A DNA stretch of 64,000 bases from RGIG5579 sp045541915 (GTDB taxonomy: Bacteria; Bacillota; Clostridia; Oscillospirales; SIG627): the NCBI GenBank assembly GCA_045541915.1, contig JAZQJZ010000032.1, positions 62,001-126,000 on the forward strand, written 5' to 3'. Positions 25,585-33,834 of this stretch are shown here, piece by piece; position 1 is the first letter of the stretch, and every line of letters begins with the position of its first letter. The notes below the pieces were generated by a model. The model saw nothing but the letters and a program-made list of their open reading frames with translations, ran no database searches and had not been told where the DNA came from. A program made the translations under genes and the position numbers.

Positions 25585-26861
25585 TTGTCATCCTCCACTC
25601 GGATCTCAGCACTTCTGGCGTGGGCGGTCAGGCCCTCCACTCGAGCAAAGGTTCCAACGTCATATGCCACCCGCTTTAAGGCATCACGCGTAAAATAGGT
25701 ATACTGCGTTTTTTTCACAAAGTCATCCACAGAAAGCGGGCTAGAAAACTTAGCAGTTCCGCCGGTGGGCAGCGTATGGTTGGGGCCGGCAAGATAGTCT
25801 CCAAGCGCCTCAGGACAATTTCTTCCCATAAAGATGGAACCGGCGTGACGGATGGCATCCAGATAATCAAATGGATTATCCACACAAAGCTCAAGATGCT
25901 CCGGTGCAATTTCGTTTGCAATATCAATGGCAACGTCAAGAGAGGGCGCCACAATGATCTTTCCATTGTCATCAATGGAAGCTCTGGCAATTTCTTCTCT
26001 TTCCAGTTTTGTTAACTGAAGTTCAATTTCCTTTTGGACTTTTTTTGCAAAGTCCATAGAATCTGTAACCAAAACAGCACTTGCCATTTTATCATGCTCC
26101 GCTTGAGACAGGAGATCTGCCGCAATGTGAGATGCATTGCTCTTCTGGTCGGCAACAATTAGAATTTCACTGGGGCCGGCAATCATATCAATGGAGACAA
26201 TTCCGAAAACCTGCTTTTTGGCTTCTGCAACAAATGAATTTCCGGGCCCAACGATCTTATCCACCTTGGGAACCGTTTCCGTTCCAAAGGCCAGCGCCGC
26301 AATGGCTTGGGCACCACCCACTTTGAAAATGCGATCCACCCCGGCAATCGATGCCGCCGCAAGAATGGCGGGGTGGATCGTGCCATCCTTTCTGGGAGGA
26401 GTAACCATAACCACTTCCTTGCATCCGGCAATTTTTGCAGGAATGGCATTCATTAAAACAGTAGAGGGGTAGGACGCTGTACCACCCGGAACATAAAGAC
26501 CGGCCCGATCCACCGGAATGATCTTCTGCCCCATCACAACGCCACTTTTTTCATTGAGAATAAAGCTGGAACGAACCTGCTTTGAATGGAATGCACGAAT
26601 GTTTTCGGCCGCTTCTTTTAAAATTCTCAAAAATCGAGGATCTGTTTTCTTTATAGAATCCTCTATCTCCTCACAGGAAACAAGAAGCGAGGAAAGCGAG
26701 GCATGATCAAATTTCTCACAATAGGAAAAGAGAGCCTTGTCGCCTTCCTTTTTTACTGTATCAATAATTTCTGCTACGATGTTTTCAACATCAAGTTTCG
26801 GCTGAACACGAGAAAAGATCTGGCTATTCTCCACCTGGCCGAATGTTAGAATGGGAATCAT
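25581..26861 (-). CDS. hisD: Histidinol dehydrogenase
   Basis: A 426-residue NAD- and zinc-dependent enzyme that oxidises histidinol to histidine in two steps. Visible are DLLSQAEHDKMASAVLVT (zinc ligand Gln/His region), EIAPEHLEL with the catalytic Glu-His pair, and the C-terminal LTAHARSAEIR. It starts one base after the hisG stop codon. Confidence 0.96.
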   Translation of the reverse strand: MIPILTFGQVENSQIFSRVQPKLDVENIVAEIIDTVKKEGDKALFSYCEKFDHASLSSLLVSCEEIEDSIKKTDPRFLRILKEAAENIRAFHSKQVRSSFILNEKSGVVMGQKIIPVDRAGLYVPGGTASYPSTVLMNAIPAKIAGCKEVVMVTPPRKDGTIHPAILAAASIAGVDRIFKVGGAQAIAALAFGTETVPKVDKIVGPGNSFVAEAKKQVFGIVSIDMIAGPSEILIVADQKSNASHIAADLLSQAEHDKMASAVLVTDSMDFAKKVQKEIELQLTKLEREEIARASIDDNGKIIVAPSLDVAIDIANEIAPEHLELCVDNPFDYLDAIRHAGSIFMGRNCPEALGDYLAGPNHTLPTGGTAKFSSPLSVDDFVKKTQYTYFTRDALKRVAYDVGTFARVEGLTAHARSAEIRVEDDK

Positions 26862-26862
26862 T

Positions 26863-27492
26863 TTATTCCTCCGAAATCAGTTGTGCCGAAAGGCTTGACA
26901 AAATTTGCTCGATCGGCTCGTTTTTAAATTTAAAGCTGGATTTATTCGCAATCAGACGGGCGCTGATGGGAACAATATCCTCCATCACTTCCAGATTGTT
27001 TTCCTTCAAGGTTTTTCCTGTTTCCACAATGTCAACAATTACATCCGTCAATCCAAGGATGGGAGCGATTTCAATTGAGCCGTTCAAATGAATGATATCA
27101 ATATCTCTTCCGCGCTTCATATAGAAATCCTTGGCAATGTTAGCAAACTTCGTAGCCACCTTTAATGTTTTGGCCGTATCGTCACGAAAGCCAACCTGTG
27201 CCGCCACTGCCATTTTGCAAATGCCGGTTTTCAGGTCAAGAAGCTCATAAACATCCGGAGCATACTCCAACAAAATATCCTTCCCCGCAACTCCGATATC
27301 AGCAGCACCACGTTCCACATAAATGGCAACATCGGAGGGCTTCACCCAAAAATAGCGTACTCCTTTTTCCGGGTTTTCAAAAATAAGTTTACGGGTGTTT
27401 TCCATTACTTGCGGGCACTGAAAACCTGCTTTTTCGAACATGGAATAGACCCGTTCTCCCAGTCTACCTTTGGGAAGTGCGACGTTAAGCAT
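26863..27492 (-). CDS. hisG: ATP phosphoribosyltransferase catalytic subunit, short form
   Basis: About 209 residues; the short HisG(S) without the C-terminal regulatory domain, hence dependent on HisZ, which is the next gene upstream. ALPKGRLGERV at the start and the PRPP-binding ETGKTLKENNLEV segment are family-typical. The ATG at 27492 gives the usual MLNVALPKG start. A TTG at 27501 has a better-placed GGGGTG site, so the true start could be three codons earlier. It overlaps the end of hisZ. Confidence 0.93.
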   Translation of the reverse strand: MLNVALPKGRLGERVYSMFEKAGFQCPQVMENTRKLIFENPEKGVRYFWVKPSDVAIYVERGAADIGVAGKDILLEYAPDVYELLDLKTGICKMAVAAQVGFRDDTAKTLKVATKFANIAKDFYMKRGRDIDIIHLNGSIEIAPILGLTDVIVDIVETGKTLKENNLEVMEDIVPISARLIANKSSFKFKNEPIEQILSSLSAQLISEE

Positions 27493-28612
27493 GTCGTTCA
27501 AGAAGTTTCACCCCACTCTTTGTAATTTCATAAAGCTCCTGAAAACTTATTTTATCAGGAAGAGCTTTCAAAGCCAAAACACTTTTTCCTTTGTCCACAA
27601 ATTCCTTTACAGACCGTTCCACTTGATCAAGAGAATCGGATGCTTCATACAAAAGAACACAATCCACATCGAAGTTCTTCTTTTCATATGATAACTCATC
27701 CAGCAAGTCAAGATATACAGCAAAGCCGATAGCACGGCTTGCTCTACCCATCTTTTCCATCAAGCGATCGTACTGGCCACCAGATAAAACGCCTGCGGGA
27801 ATCCCCTTCACAAATCCTTTGAATACAATACCGTTATAATAATCAGTGTGATTTACAACGGAAAAATCAATGCGAAGAACATCTCCATAACCGTTTTTAG
27901 AAAGAAGAGCACAAAGCCTTTCCAGAGTAGAAAGATCCTTTTCCCAGGAGGTTTGATGAAGAATCCTTTTTAATTCCGGAAGAACATTCTCAGGTTTTCC
28001 GTAGCTTGTAGTCAAGCGAAGCAAAAGGGCGATATTCTCCTTACTAACCGATTCTCTTGCCGCGATTTCCTTTAATTCGTGCGTATTTTTATTGCCGATA
28101 GCAGAAAGCATTTGTCTCTTGCTTTCTGTAGAAACGCCAAAGGAATCGATCAGATCCGTAAGCATTCCAAAATGAGAAACATCGAGAACCACATCATCCG
28201 AAAGAGTTTTTAGACTTTTGATTGCCAAAAGCAAAACCTCATAGACACAGTAATCATCCACATCTCCGATGCACTCAATTCCCACCTGCATAATTTCCTT
28301 AAAGCTTTGCGTTCCGCTGGAAACTCGATAAACATTTTCATCGTAATATACCTTTTGAACGCCAGCACCACCGGCAAGAGCATTTTTCACAATTGAAAGT
28401 GTAACGTCCGGCTTAAGCGCCAAAAGCTTGCCATTGGTGTCAGTAAAGGTAATAATGCCGTCAGAAATCAAAAAGTCTTTGTTCCGGACGTATAAGTCAT
28501 ACTCTTCAAATTTATTCATTTTGTACTGAGCATAGCCGAATTTTTCAAACAGAGAACGAAGAAGAAAAATCGCCATCTCATCACGATTCAATTTGAAATC
28601 TTCCATTTTCAT
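27485..28612 (-). CDS. hisZ: ATP phosphoribosyltransferase regulatory subunit
   Basis: A 375-residue class II aminoacyl-tRNA-synthetase-like protein related to HisRS but without its anticodon-binding domain. With the short HisG it forms the hetero-octamer that senses histidine. Motif-2-like KVYYDENVYRVSSGTQSFKEIMQVGIECIG and the late SGGQYDRLMEKMGRASRAIGFAV match HisZ. The start at 28612 was chosen because AGGAG lies upstream at good spacing; the upstream in-frame codons are probably not translated. Confidence 0.94.
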   Translation of the reverse strand: MKMEDFKLNRDEMAIFLLRSLFEKFGYAQYKMNKFEEYDLYVRNKDFLISDGIITFTDTNGKLLALKPDVTLSIVKNALAGGAGVQKVYYDENVYRVSSGTQSFKEIMQVGIECIGDVDDYCVYEVLLLAIKSLKTLSDDVVLDVSHFGMLTDLIDSFGVSTESKRQMLSAIGNKNTHELKEIAARESVSKENIALLLRLTTSYGKPENVLPELKRILHQTSWEKDLSTLERLCALLSKNGYGDVLRIDFSVVNHTDYYNGIVFKGFVKGIPAGVLSGGQYDRLMEKMGRASRAIGFAVYLDLLDELSYEKKNFDVDCVLLYEASDSLDQVERSVKEFVDKGKSVLALKALPDKISFQELYEITKSGVKLLERHA

Positions 28613-28613
28613 T

Positions 28614-28907
28614 TTATTTCTCCTTGTCACAAAGAAGCTCTATTGCCTTCTCGTATCCGCCGCTTCCATAGGAAAGGCATTTGTTTACTCGGCTGATGGT
28701 CGCAGTGCTGACACCGTTTTTCTTATTGATTTCCTGGTAATTCGCACCGTTTTTCAGCATAATAGCAACTTCAAGACGCTGAGACATATCCATAATTTCA
28801 CGAATGGTGCACAAATCTTCCAAGAACTGATAGCACTCTTCAGATGAATTCATATTGGAAAGCACCTGAACCAAGCGATCGGTTGCTTCGTTGTGCCAAT
28901 TTTTCAT
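28614..28907 (-). CDS. yerC: YerC/TrpR-family transcriptional regulator, likely his operon repressor
   Basis: A 97-residue all-helical protein of the TrpR/YerC/YecD family. The TrpR-like helix-turn-helix is at about 55-80 (GANYQEINKKNGVSTATISRVNKCL). It is the first gene of the his operon, one base ahead of hisZ. A palindrome fills the spacer of the shared promoter, so autoregulated repression of the operon is the simplest reading. Comparative regulon work has proposed a TrpR-family histidine regulator (HisR) in Firmicutes; I recall this without being able to check it. The ligand is presumably histidine. Confidence 0.88.
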   Translation of the reverse strand: MKNWHNEATDRLVQVLSNMNSSEECYQFLEDLCTIREIMDMSQRLEVAIMLKNGANYQEINKKNGVSTATISRVNKCLSYGSGGYEKAIELLCDKEK

Positions 28908-28937
28908 TATTTTGTTCCTCCTGAACTTAGTTTTTTC

Positions 28938-28966
28938 ATTTTATCACTTTAACGCGCTAAAGTCAA
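28938..28966 (-). promoter_or_regulatory. Promoter of yerC-his operon with operator palindrome in the spacer
   Basis: Minus-strand TTGACT (28961-28966) and TAAAAT (28938-28943), 17 bases apart. The near-perfect inverted repeat ACTTTAACGCGCTAAAGT (28946-28963; one mismatched pair) covers nearly the whole spacer and the edge of the -35 element. A repressor bound there would exclude RNA polymerase. Confidence 0.82.
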
Positions 28967-28997
28967 CATTTTTTAAGAAAAAAATAATGAAAAACAA

Positions 28998-29024
28998 CGG
29001 ATTTAAGACAATTTCTTAAATCCG
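28998..29024 (-). terminator. Terminator of the Leu T-box operon
   Basis: A perfect 10-bp stem (CGGATTTAAG and complement) with a 7-base loop, followed on the minus strand by a T-rich stretch; 14 bases after the ligase stop codon. Confidence 0.8.
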
Positions 29025-29037
29025 CTGGAAAATCGGG

Positions 29038-31545
29038 TTACGCTTTTTCAATGCCGAGCTTTTGAACAGCCTCTTCCCTCATTTTATATTTTAAGATTTT
29101 GCCGGCAGCATTCATTGGGAATGCCTTTACAAAATCAACATAGCGAGGCACCTTATGTCTTGCCATACTGGCAGCAACAAAGGCTTTCATTTCATCTTCG
29201 GTCATGCTCTCTCCTTCTTTGAGGATGATGCACGCCATAATTTCCTCACCATACTGCTTGTCGGGAACGCCAATAACCTGGACGTCGCTCACTTTGGGAT
29301 TGGTATAAATGAACTCTTCAATTTCCTTGGGATAAATGTTTTCACCGCCGCGGATGATCATATCCTTCAATCTTCCGGTGATCAAATAATTGCCTTCCGG
29401 GGTGCGACAAGCCAAGTCCCCGGTATGAAGCCAACCTTCCTCATCAATGGTAGATGCGGTGGCAGCGGGCATTTTATAATAGCCCTTCATAATGTTATAT
29501 CCACGCGCCACAAATTCACCGTTGACTCCGTCCGGGCAATCGAGACCTGTTTCCGGATCCACGATCTTACATTCCACATTGGCAAAAGCGCTTCCGACGG
29601 TTTCAGTACGCACCTCGAGGGAATCGTAGTAGCTGCTCATAGTACATCCCGGGCTCGCCTCGGTCTGACCGTAAACCGAAACGATTTCCTTCATATTCAT
29701 CACTTCAGTGGCACGCTTCATCAGATCAGCAGGGCAGTTTGCACCAGCCATAATACCGGTTCTGATGTAAGAAAAATCGGTTTTCTCAAAATCCGGATGC
29801 TGCATCATCGCAATGAACATGGTAGGAACACCGTTGAAGGTAGTAATGTGTTCGTTATGAACACAGGCTAAGGCCGGCTTGGGAGAAAAATACGGCAATG
29901 GGAACATGGTTGCGCCATGGGTCATTGCAGCGGTCATAGAAAGAACCATTCCAAAACAATGGAACATAGGAACTTGGATCATCATTCTGTCTGCAGTGGA
30001 CAGATCCATATGATCTCCAATGTATTTTCCGTTATTAACAACATTATAGTGAGTCAGCATCACGCCCTTGGGAAAGCCGGTGGTTCCGGAAGTGTACTGC
30101 ATATTGCAAACATCGTCCTTGTTGACCCGGCTTGCCATACGGCGAACCTCTTCCATCGGAACCTGAGATGCTCTTTCCAGCGCTTCGTTCCAAGTCATGC
30201 ACCCCTTCTGTCGGAAGCCGACAGTAATTACATTGCGAAGGAAAGGAAGACGGCGGGCATGCAGTCTCTCTCCGGAATTCATTGAGGAAAGCTCCGGACA
30301 AAGTTCTGCAATAATTTTTCCGTAGTGCGTATCCTTTGCCCCCTCGGTCATAATGAGGGTGTGGGTATCAGACTGACGGAGCAAATATTCTGCTTCGTGA
30401 ATTTTATACGCCGTATTGACAGTCACCAGAACCGCACCCAATTTCACTGTGGCCCAGAACGCAATAAACCACTGAGGTACGTTGGAAGCCCACACAGCCA
30501 CGTGCGTCCCTGCCTTCACGCCAAGGGCGACCAAAGAACGGGCAAAGGTATCCACATCGTCGCGGAACTCGCTATAGGTACGGGTATAATCCAGCGTTGT
30601 ATATTTAAAGGCATACTGATCCGGGAATTCTTCTACCATACGGTCCAGAACATCGGAAAAGGTGGCATCGATCAAAAGATCCTTTTTCCACACAAATTTT
30701 CCAGTTCTGGTACGATTATAGTAAAGAGTTTTCTCATTTCGGGACGTATCGCCAAACTGCTTCATAAAACTGACAAACTGGGAAAAAATGATTTCCATAT
30801 CATCCAGTTCTTCGCACCAGGCAGGATCCCAAACAAGTGAAACATATCCGTCAAAGTTAACAGAACGAAGAGCAAGCATCATTTCGCAAATGGGAAGGGT
30901 TCCTTCGCCCGCCAGACAATATTCAACACCGTCCTGGGTCAGGCGAGCGTCATTGAACTGAACATGGCGCACATAAGCACCCAGATTTTTAATCACATCT
31001 TCTGCTTTTTCACCTGCGCCGAAATATGCCGCTGACATCTGCCAGAGTGCGGCAACGTGGTCGCTTGCAAAGCGGTCTAAAAGATCACGAAGAACCTTAG
31101 TATTGCTGAAAGGACCTGTGGTTTCCAAAAGCAGCGTAACTCCCTTTTCTTCCACTTGAAAAAGAACGGATTGAATCAAGGCAAACACATTCTCCACCGC
31201 CTCCAACTGATTTTCACAATCGTTGGCACGCAGACGAATGTAAGGAATCCGAAGATTGGAAGCAATTTCCAGGCATTTCTGAATTTCCAAAATTGCTTTT
31301 TCGTTTTCCGCCTTGTTTCCAATATTGGAAATAGTGTCAATACAGGGAATTTCCAATTTCTTTTCATAGAGTCGGCGAAGGGTTGCTGCCACGGCATAGT
31401 CGTGGAAAGCTCCATCCTTATCAGTGAAAAGGCGATTATAGATATTATGAAGTTCGATTCCTTGAAAATGAAGTTCCTCTGCAACATTGCAAAACTCTTC
31501 AAACGTGCTATGATGCCACCCCTTGGTGGAAAAAGACAGTTTCAT
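29038..31545 (-). CDS. Fusion of xylose-isomerase-like TIM barrel and AMP-forming acyl-CoA synthetase
   Basis: An 835-residue two-domain protein. Residues 1-265 resemble the sugar phosphate isomerase/epimerase (AP endonuclease 2) TIM barrel, with candidate metal ligands in LLLETTGPFS, HVQFNDARL and CLAGEGTLP. Residues 285-835 form an acyl-CoA synthetase with P-loop YTSGTTGFPKG, VYGQTEASPG, TGDLACR, the hinge KDMIIRGGENIYPKEIEEF and the catalytic Lys in NAAGKILKYK. It overlaps the upstream IPMS-like gene by ATGA and is governed by a Leu-type T-box. I infer activation of a branched acid such as isovalerate; the TIM barrel role is unknown. Confidence 0.85.
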   Translation of the reverse strand: MKLSFSTKGWHHSTFEEFCNVAEELHFQGIELHNIYNRLFTDKDGAFHDYAVAATLRRLYEKKLEIPCIDTISNIGNKAENEKAILEIQKCLEIASNLRIPYIRLRANDCENQLEAVENVFALIQSVLFQVEEKGVTLLLETTGPFSNTKVLRDLLDRFASDHVAALWQMSAAYFGAGEKAEDVIKNLGAYVRHVQFNDARLTQDGVEYCLAGEGTLPICEMMLALRSVNFDGYVSLVWDPAWCEELDDMEIIFSQFVSFMKQFGDTSRNEKTLYYNRTRTGKFVWKKDLLIDATFSDVLDRMVEEFPDQYAFKYTTLDYTRTYSEFRDDVDTFARSLVALGVKAGTHVAVWASNVPQWFIAFWATVKLGAVLVTVNTAYKIHEAEYLLRQSDTHTLIMTEGAKDTHYGKIIAELCPELSSMNSGERLHARRLPFLRNVITVGFRQKGCMTWNEALERASQVPMEEVRRMASRVNKDDVCNMQYTSGTTGFPKGVMLTHYNVVNNGKYIGDHMDLSTADRMMIQVPMFHCFGMVLSMTAAMTHGATMFPLPYFSPKPALACVHNEHITTFNGVPTMFIAMMQHPDFEKTDFSYIRTGIMAGANCPADLMKRATEVMNMKEIVSVYGQTEASPGCTMSSYYDSLEVRTETVGSAFANVECKIVDPETGLDCPDGVNGEFVARGYNIMKGYYKMPAATASTIDEEGWLHTGDLACRTPEGNYLITGRLKDMIIRGGENIYPKEIEEFIYTNPKVSDVQVIGVPDKQYGEEIMACIILKEGESMTEDEMKAFVAASMARHKVPRYVDFVKAFPMNAAGKILKYKMREEAVQKLGIEKA

Positions 31546-32927
31546 TTTGAAACCTCCTCGTAGAGAATCTTGTTCACGGCACTCAAGTATGCCCGGATGC
31601 TGGCACCGATGATATCAGTAGAAATACCGTTGCCGGAATAAAGCTTGCCGGCTGCACGCAGTTTCACAAGAGCAGAGCCCATTGCCTCCTTGCCTTCCGT
31701 GACAGACTGAATCTGGAAATCGTCCAGTTCATAATGGTGACCGATGATCTGATCAATCGCAAGAAAAGCGGCATCAATAGGGCCGTCGCCAATGCAAACA
31801 CCTTGCTGCAAGGAGCCGTTTTTGTCCAGGGTAAGTTGTGCAGTGGAGGTAATGATATTACCGTTATTAATCACATAATTTACAAGCTTATATGTGGGTG
31901 GAACTTGAAGCGCCACGCTTGCAACCATTGCATCCAGTTCCTTACTACCAACATTTTTCTTGGCGGCAACGCGAACAAACTCCTCATAAACTCTTTTCTG
32001 GTCTTCTTCAGAAAGGTCATACCCCAGCTTTGCAACTGCCAAATTAACGGCAGTTTGATCATCGTTGGCATCCAAATGGATGGACTGATTATCAGATGCC
32101 GCAACCGTCATTTCGGATTTTTCCTTTTTGGCGTTGGCTGTAACCCAAACAATCTGTTTCACAATACGGCACAACTCAGTGTAACTCAAGCCAGTAGAAA
32201 ATCCGTAGTTGTTTCCGCAGTCATGGATCAGAGATGCGATCACTTCAAGAGGAGTATGAATGCCGGAAACATCCGTCTTAATACCATCTGCTCCCGATCT
32301 GACAGCCAGCATAGAAGATGCAACAGCAAGACCGTTCTGATTGCTGCAACGGACCGACACAGGCAAGGATACCTTCTCTGCAATTTCTTTCACAAACGCG
32401 GCAAAGTCGTCAGACAGCATCTCAGCAGCGCTGTCGCAAACGCAAAGATGAGTTGCACCAGCAGCAATTGCAGTTTCAAATACGCGGAAAAGGAACTCCT
32501 TTTCAGCACGGGTAGCATCCACGGCACAGAATTCAACTTCAGCAATTTTTTCCTTGGCAGTGAAAACCGCTTCCTTTACCCAATCCAGCATTTTATCCGT
32601 TTTTTTTCTGGCGATATATTCCATTCCCACGGGGGAAACCGGCAGTTCAATGCGAACTCTTCCGTGTGTCGCAGTGGAAAGGGATGCAATGGCATTCTCA
32701 ACACTTTCAGTACTTTTTCCACAAGCAACAGAAAGCGTTCCTTTTTTGACGAAAGAAGCGCAGGTTCTAACAAATAAAGTATCTGCCTTCACATTTTCAA
32801 TTTCAGGAAGCTCAATGACATCAACACCCAGTTTTTCCAATTGACGGGCAATTTCTAATTTTTCCTTGAAGCCGAAAACTCCTTCTTCCGCACAAAGCGT
32901 TGTGTCAATGATTTTGATCTGTTTCAT
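31542..32927 (-). CDS. Isopropylmalate/homocitrate synthase-like protein lacking the metal-binding active site
   Basis: A 461-residue protein with the LeuA layout: HMGL-like TIM barrel (about 1-270), linker and a C-terminal LeuA allosteric domain (about 335-460). Key residues are lost. The TLRDGEQ motif reads TLCAEEG (Cys12 and Ala13 in place of Arg and the metal Asp), and the HCHND metal motif reads RCSNQ (193-197). The GERAGN region is also gone. It is thus unlikely to condense acyl-CoA with a 2-oxoacid, but the leucine-sensing domain seems intact. First gene behind a CUC (Leu) T-box, coupled to the TIM-barrel/ligase fusion. Possibly a leucine-responsive partner of that enzyme. Confidence 0.85.
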   Translation of the reverse strand: MKQIKIIDTTLCAEEGVFGFKEKLEIARQLEKLGVDVIELPEIENVKADTLFVRTCASFVKKGTLSVACGKSTESVENAIASLSTATHGRVRIELPVSPVGMEYIARKKTDKMLDWVKEAVFTAKEKIAEVEFCAVDATRAEKEFLFRVFETAIAAGATHLCVCDSAAEMLSDDFAAFVKEIAEKVSLPVSVRCSNQNGLAVASSMLAVRSGADGIKTDVSGIHTPLEVIASLIHDCGNNYGFSTGLSYTELCRIVKQIVWVTANAKKEKSEMTVAASDNQSIHLDANDDQTAVNLAVAKLGYDLSEEDQKRVYEEFVRVAAKKNVGSKELDAMVASVALQVPPTYKLVNYVINNGNIITSTAQLTLDKNGSLQQGVCIGDGPIDAAFLAIDQIIGHHYELDDFQIQSVTEGKEAMGSALVKLRAAGKLYSGNGISTDIIGASIRAYLSAVNKILYEEVSK

Positions 32928-32956
32928 GACTTTTCCCTTTCACAAAAACACATAAT

Positions 32957-33234
32957 TTAAAAAAGTCCCTGAGGTATAAACCTCAGGGACGAATAAACCG
33001 CGGTACCACCCTGTTTACTACAAAAAAATATGTAGTCAACTTAAAAGAGTTCTAACAAACCCTCTGCCTTGATAACGGGGCATGCCGTAGCCACTTACCT
33101 TGATTCAGCGACTCTGCTCCGGAACGAGACTCCAAAAGGTTCCGCTTACTGCCTTTCACCAATCGGCAGCTCTCTAAAAAGTCAGAATCCAAAAGGATAA
33201 TTCCTTCATTGCATTTGGTTTCTATTTGAAATAT
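32957..33234 (-). promoter_or_regulatory. T-box leader, specifier CUC (leucine)
   Basis: Minus-strand leader with the T-box sequence AGGGTGGTACCGCG (32999-33012) and a 11-bp terminator (32965-32990, then a T-run). The Stem I apical hairpin is around 33145-33170 with GATTGGTGAAAGGC. The conserved end of Stem I reads CTC-G-TTCCGGAGC, putting specifier CUC at 33126-33128. The bulge UGGU pairs with A73 of tRNA-Leu. It controls the IPMS-like gene and the TIM-barrel/ligase fusion; the rest of this 370-base gap holds only the promoter. Confidence 0.9.
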
Positions 33235-33240
33235 GTTGGT

Positions 33241-33269
33241 ATGTTACCACACAAAAATTGATTTGTCAA
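33241..33269 (-). promoter_or_regulatory. Promoter of the Leu T-box operon
   Basis: Minus-strand TTGACA (33264-33269) and TAACAT (33241-33246), 17-base spacer. Confidence 0.75.
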
Positions 33270-33274
33270 CAATA

Positions 33275-33296
33275 TTTTCAAAAATTATTTTGAAAA
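33275..33296 (-). terminator. Possible weak terminator after the oxidoreductase operon
   Basis: A perfect inverted repeat of TTTTCAAAA arms around ATTA, directly after the gamma subunit stop codon. It is nearly all A/T, so termination is uncertain. Confidence 0.35.
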
Positions 33297-33297
33297 A

Positions 33298-33834
33298 TCA
33301 CTCGAAATCAGCGCCCAATTTCAGCGCTTTTTTGTTGACCTCAAGCATATCTGCCTTTTTGGGAGGAATCACCTTCTCCAGCGTTTGCGTAACAACAGAA
33401 TCATCAAACTCACCCAAAGTATTCAGAAGTTTGCCAATGATGATCATATTAGCGAGATTACCTAAACCGTTTTCGCCGGCAAGACGGGTAGCAGGAATGG
33501 GATAAACTTTTACATCATCTCTTTTTACGTTTCTTTCCACAAGAGAAGAATCGTAGAAGATCATTCCGCCGGGATTAACCGAATCCTCAAATCGGTCCAA
33601 AGAAGGCAAATTCATTGCCACCAGGATGTCAGGCTTGGAAACAATGGGAGAACCCACGGGATCATCACTAACGATGACACTACAACTGGCGGTACCACCG
33701 CGCATCTCTGGGCCGTAGGAAGGAAGCCAGCTAACATTTTTATCTTGAATCAAGCCTTGATAGGCCAGCATTTTTCCGGCAAAGAGAATTCCCTGGCCGC
33801 CAAAGCCGGAAAGAAGAATCTGTTTTGTACTCAT
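33298..33834 (-). CDS. vorC: 2-oxoacid:ferredoxin oxidoreductase, gamma subunit
   Basis: A 178-residue gamma subunit (POR/KOR gamma domain) with the GFGGQGILFAGKMLA start and the EMRGGTASC segment that closes the CoA pocket in this enzyme class. It is the last gene of the operon, overlapping the beta gene by ATGA. The complex interconverts 2-oxoacid + CoA and acyl-CoA + CO2 with ferredoxin. Branched-chain 2-oxoacids are likely, given the Val T-box and ilvE; 2-oxoglutarate remains possible on sequence alone. Confidence 0.88.
   Translation of the reverse strand: MSTKQILLSGFGGQGILFAGKMLAYQGLIQDKNVSWLPSYGPEMRGGTASCSVIVSDDPVGSPIVSKPDILVAMNLPSLDRFEDSVNPGGMIFYDSSLVERNVKRDDVKVYPIPATRLAGENGLGNLANMIIIGKLLNTLGEFDDSVVTQTLEKVIPPKKADMLEVNKKALKLGADFE

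Noticed and set aside
31734..32777. Plus-strand open frame (347 codons) opposite the IPMS-like gene
   Set aside because: It lacks a ribosome site or family match, and the minus-strand gene is clearly real with a T-box and operon partner.
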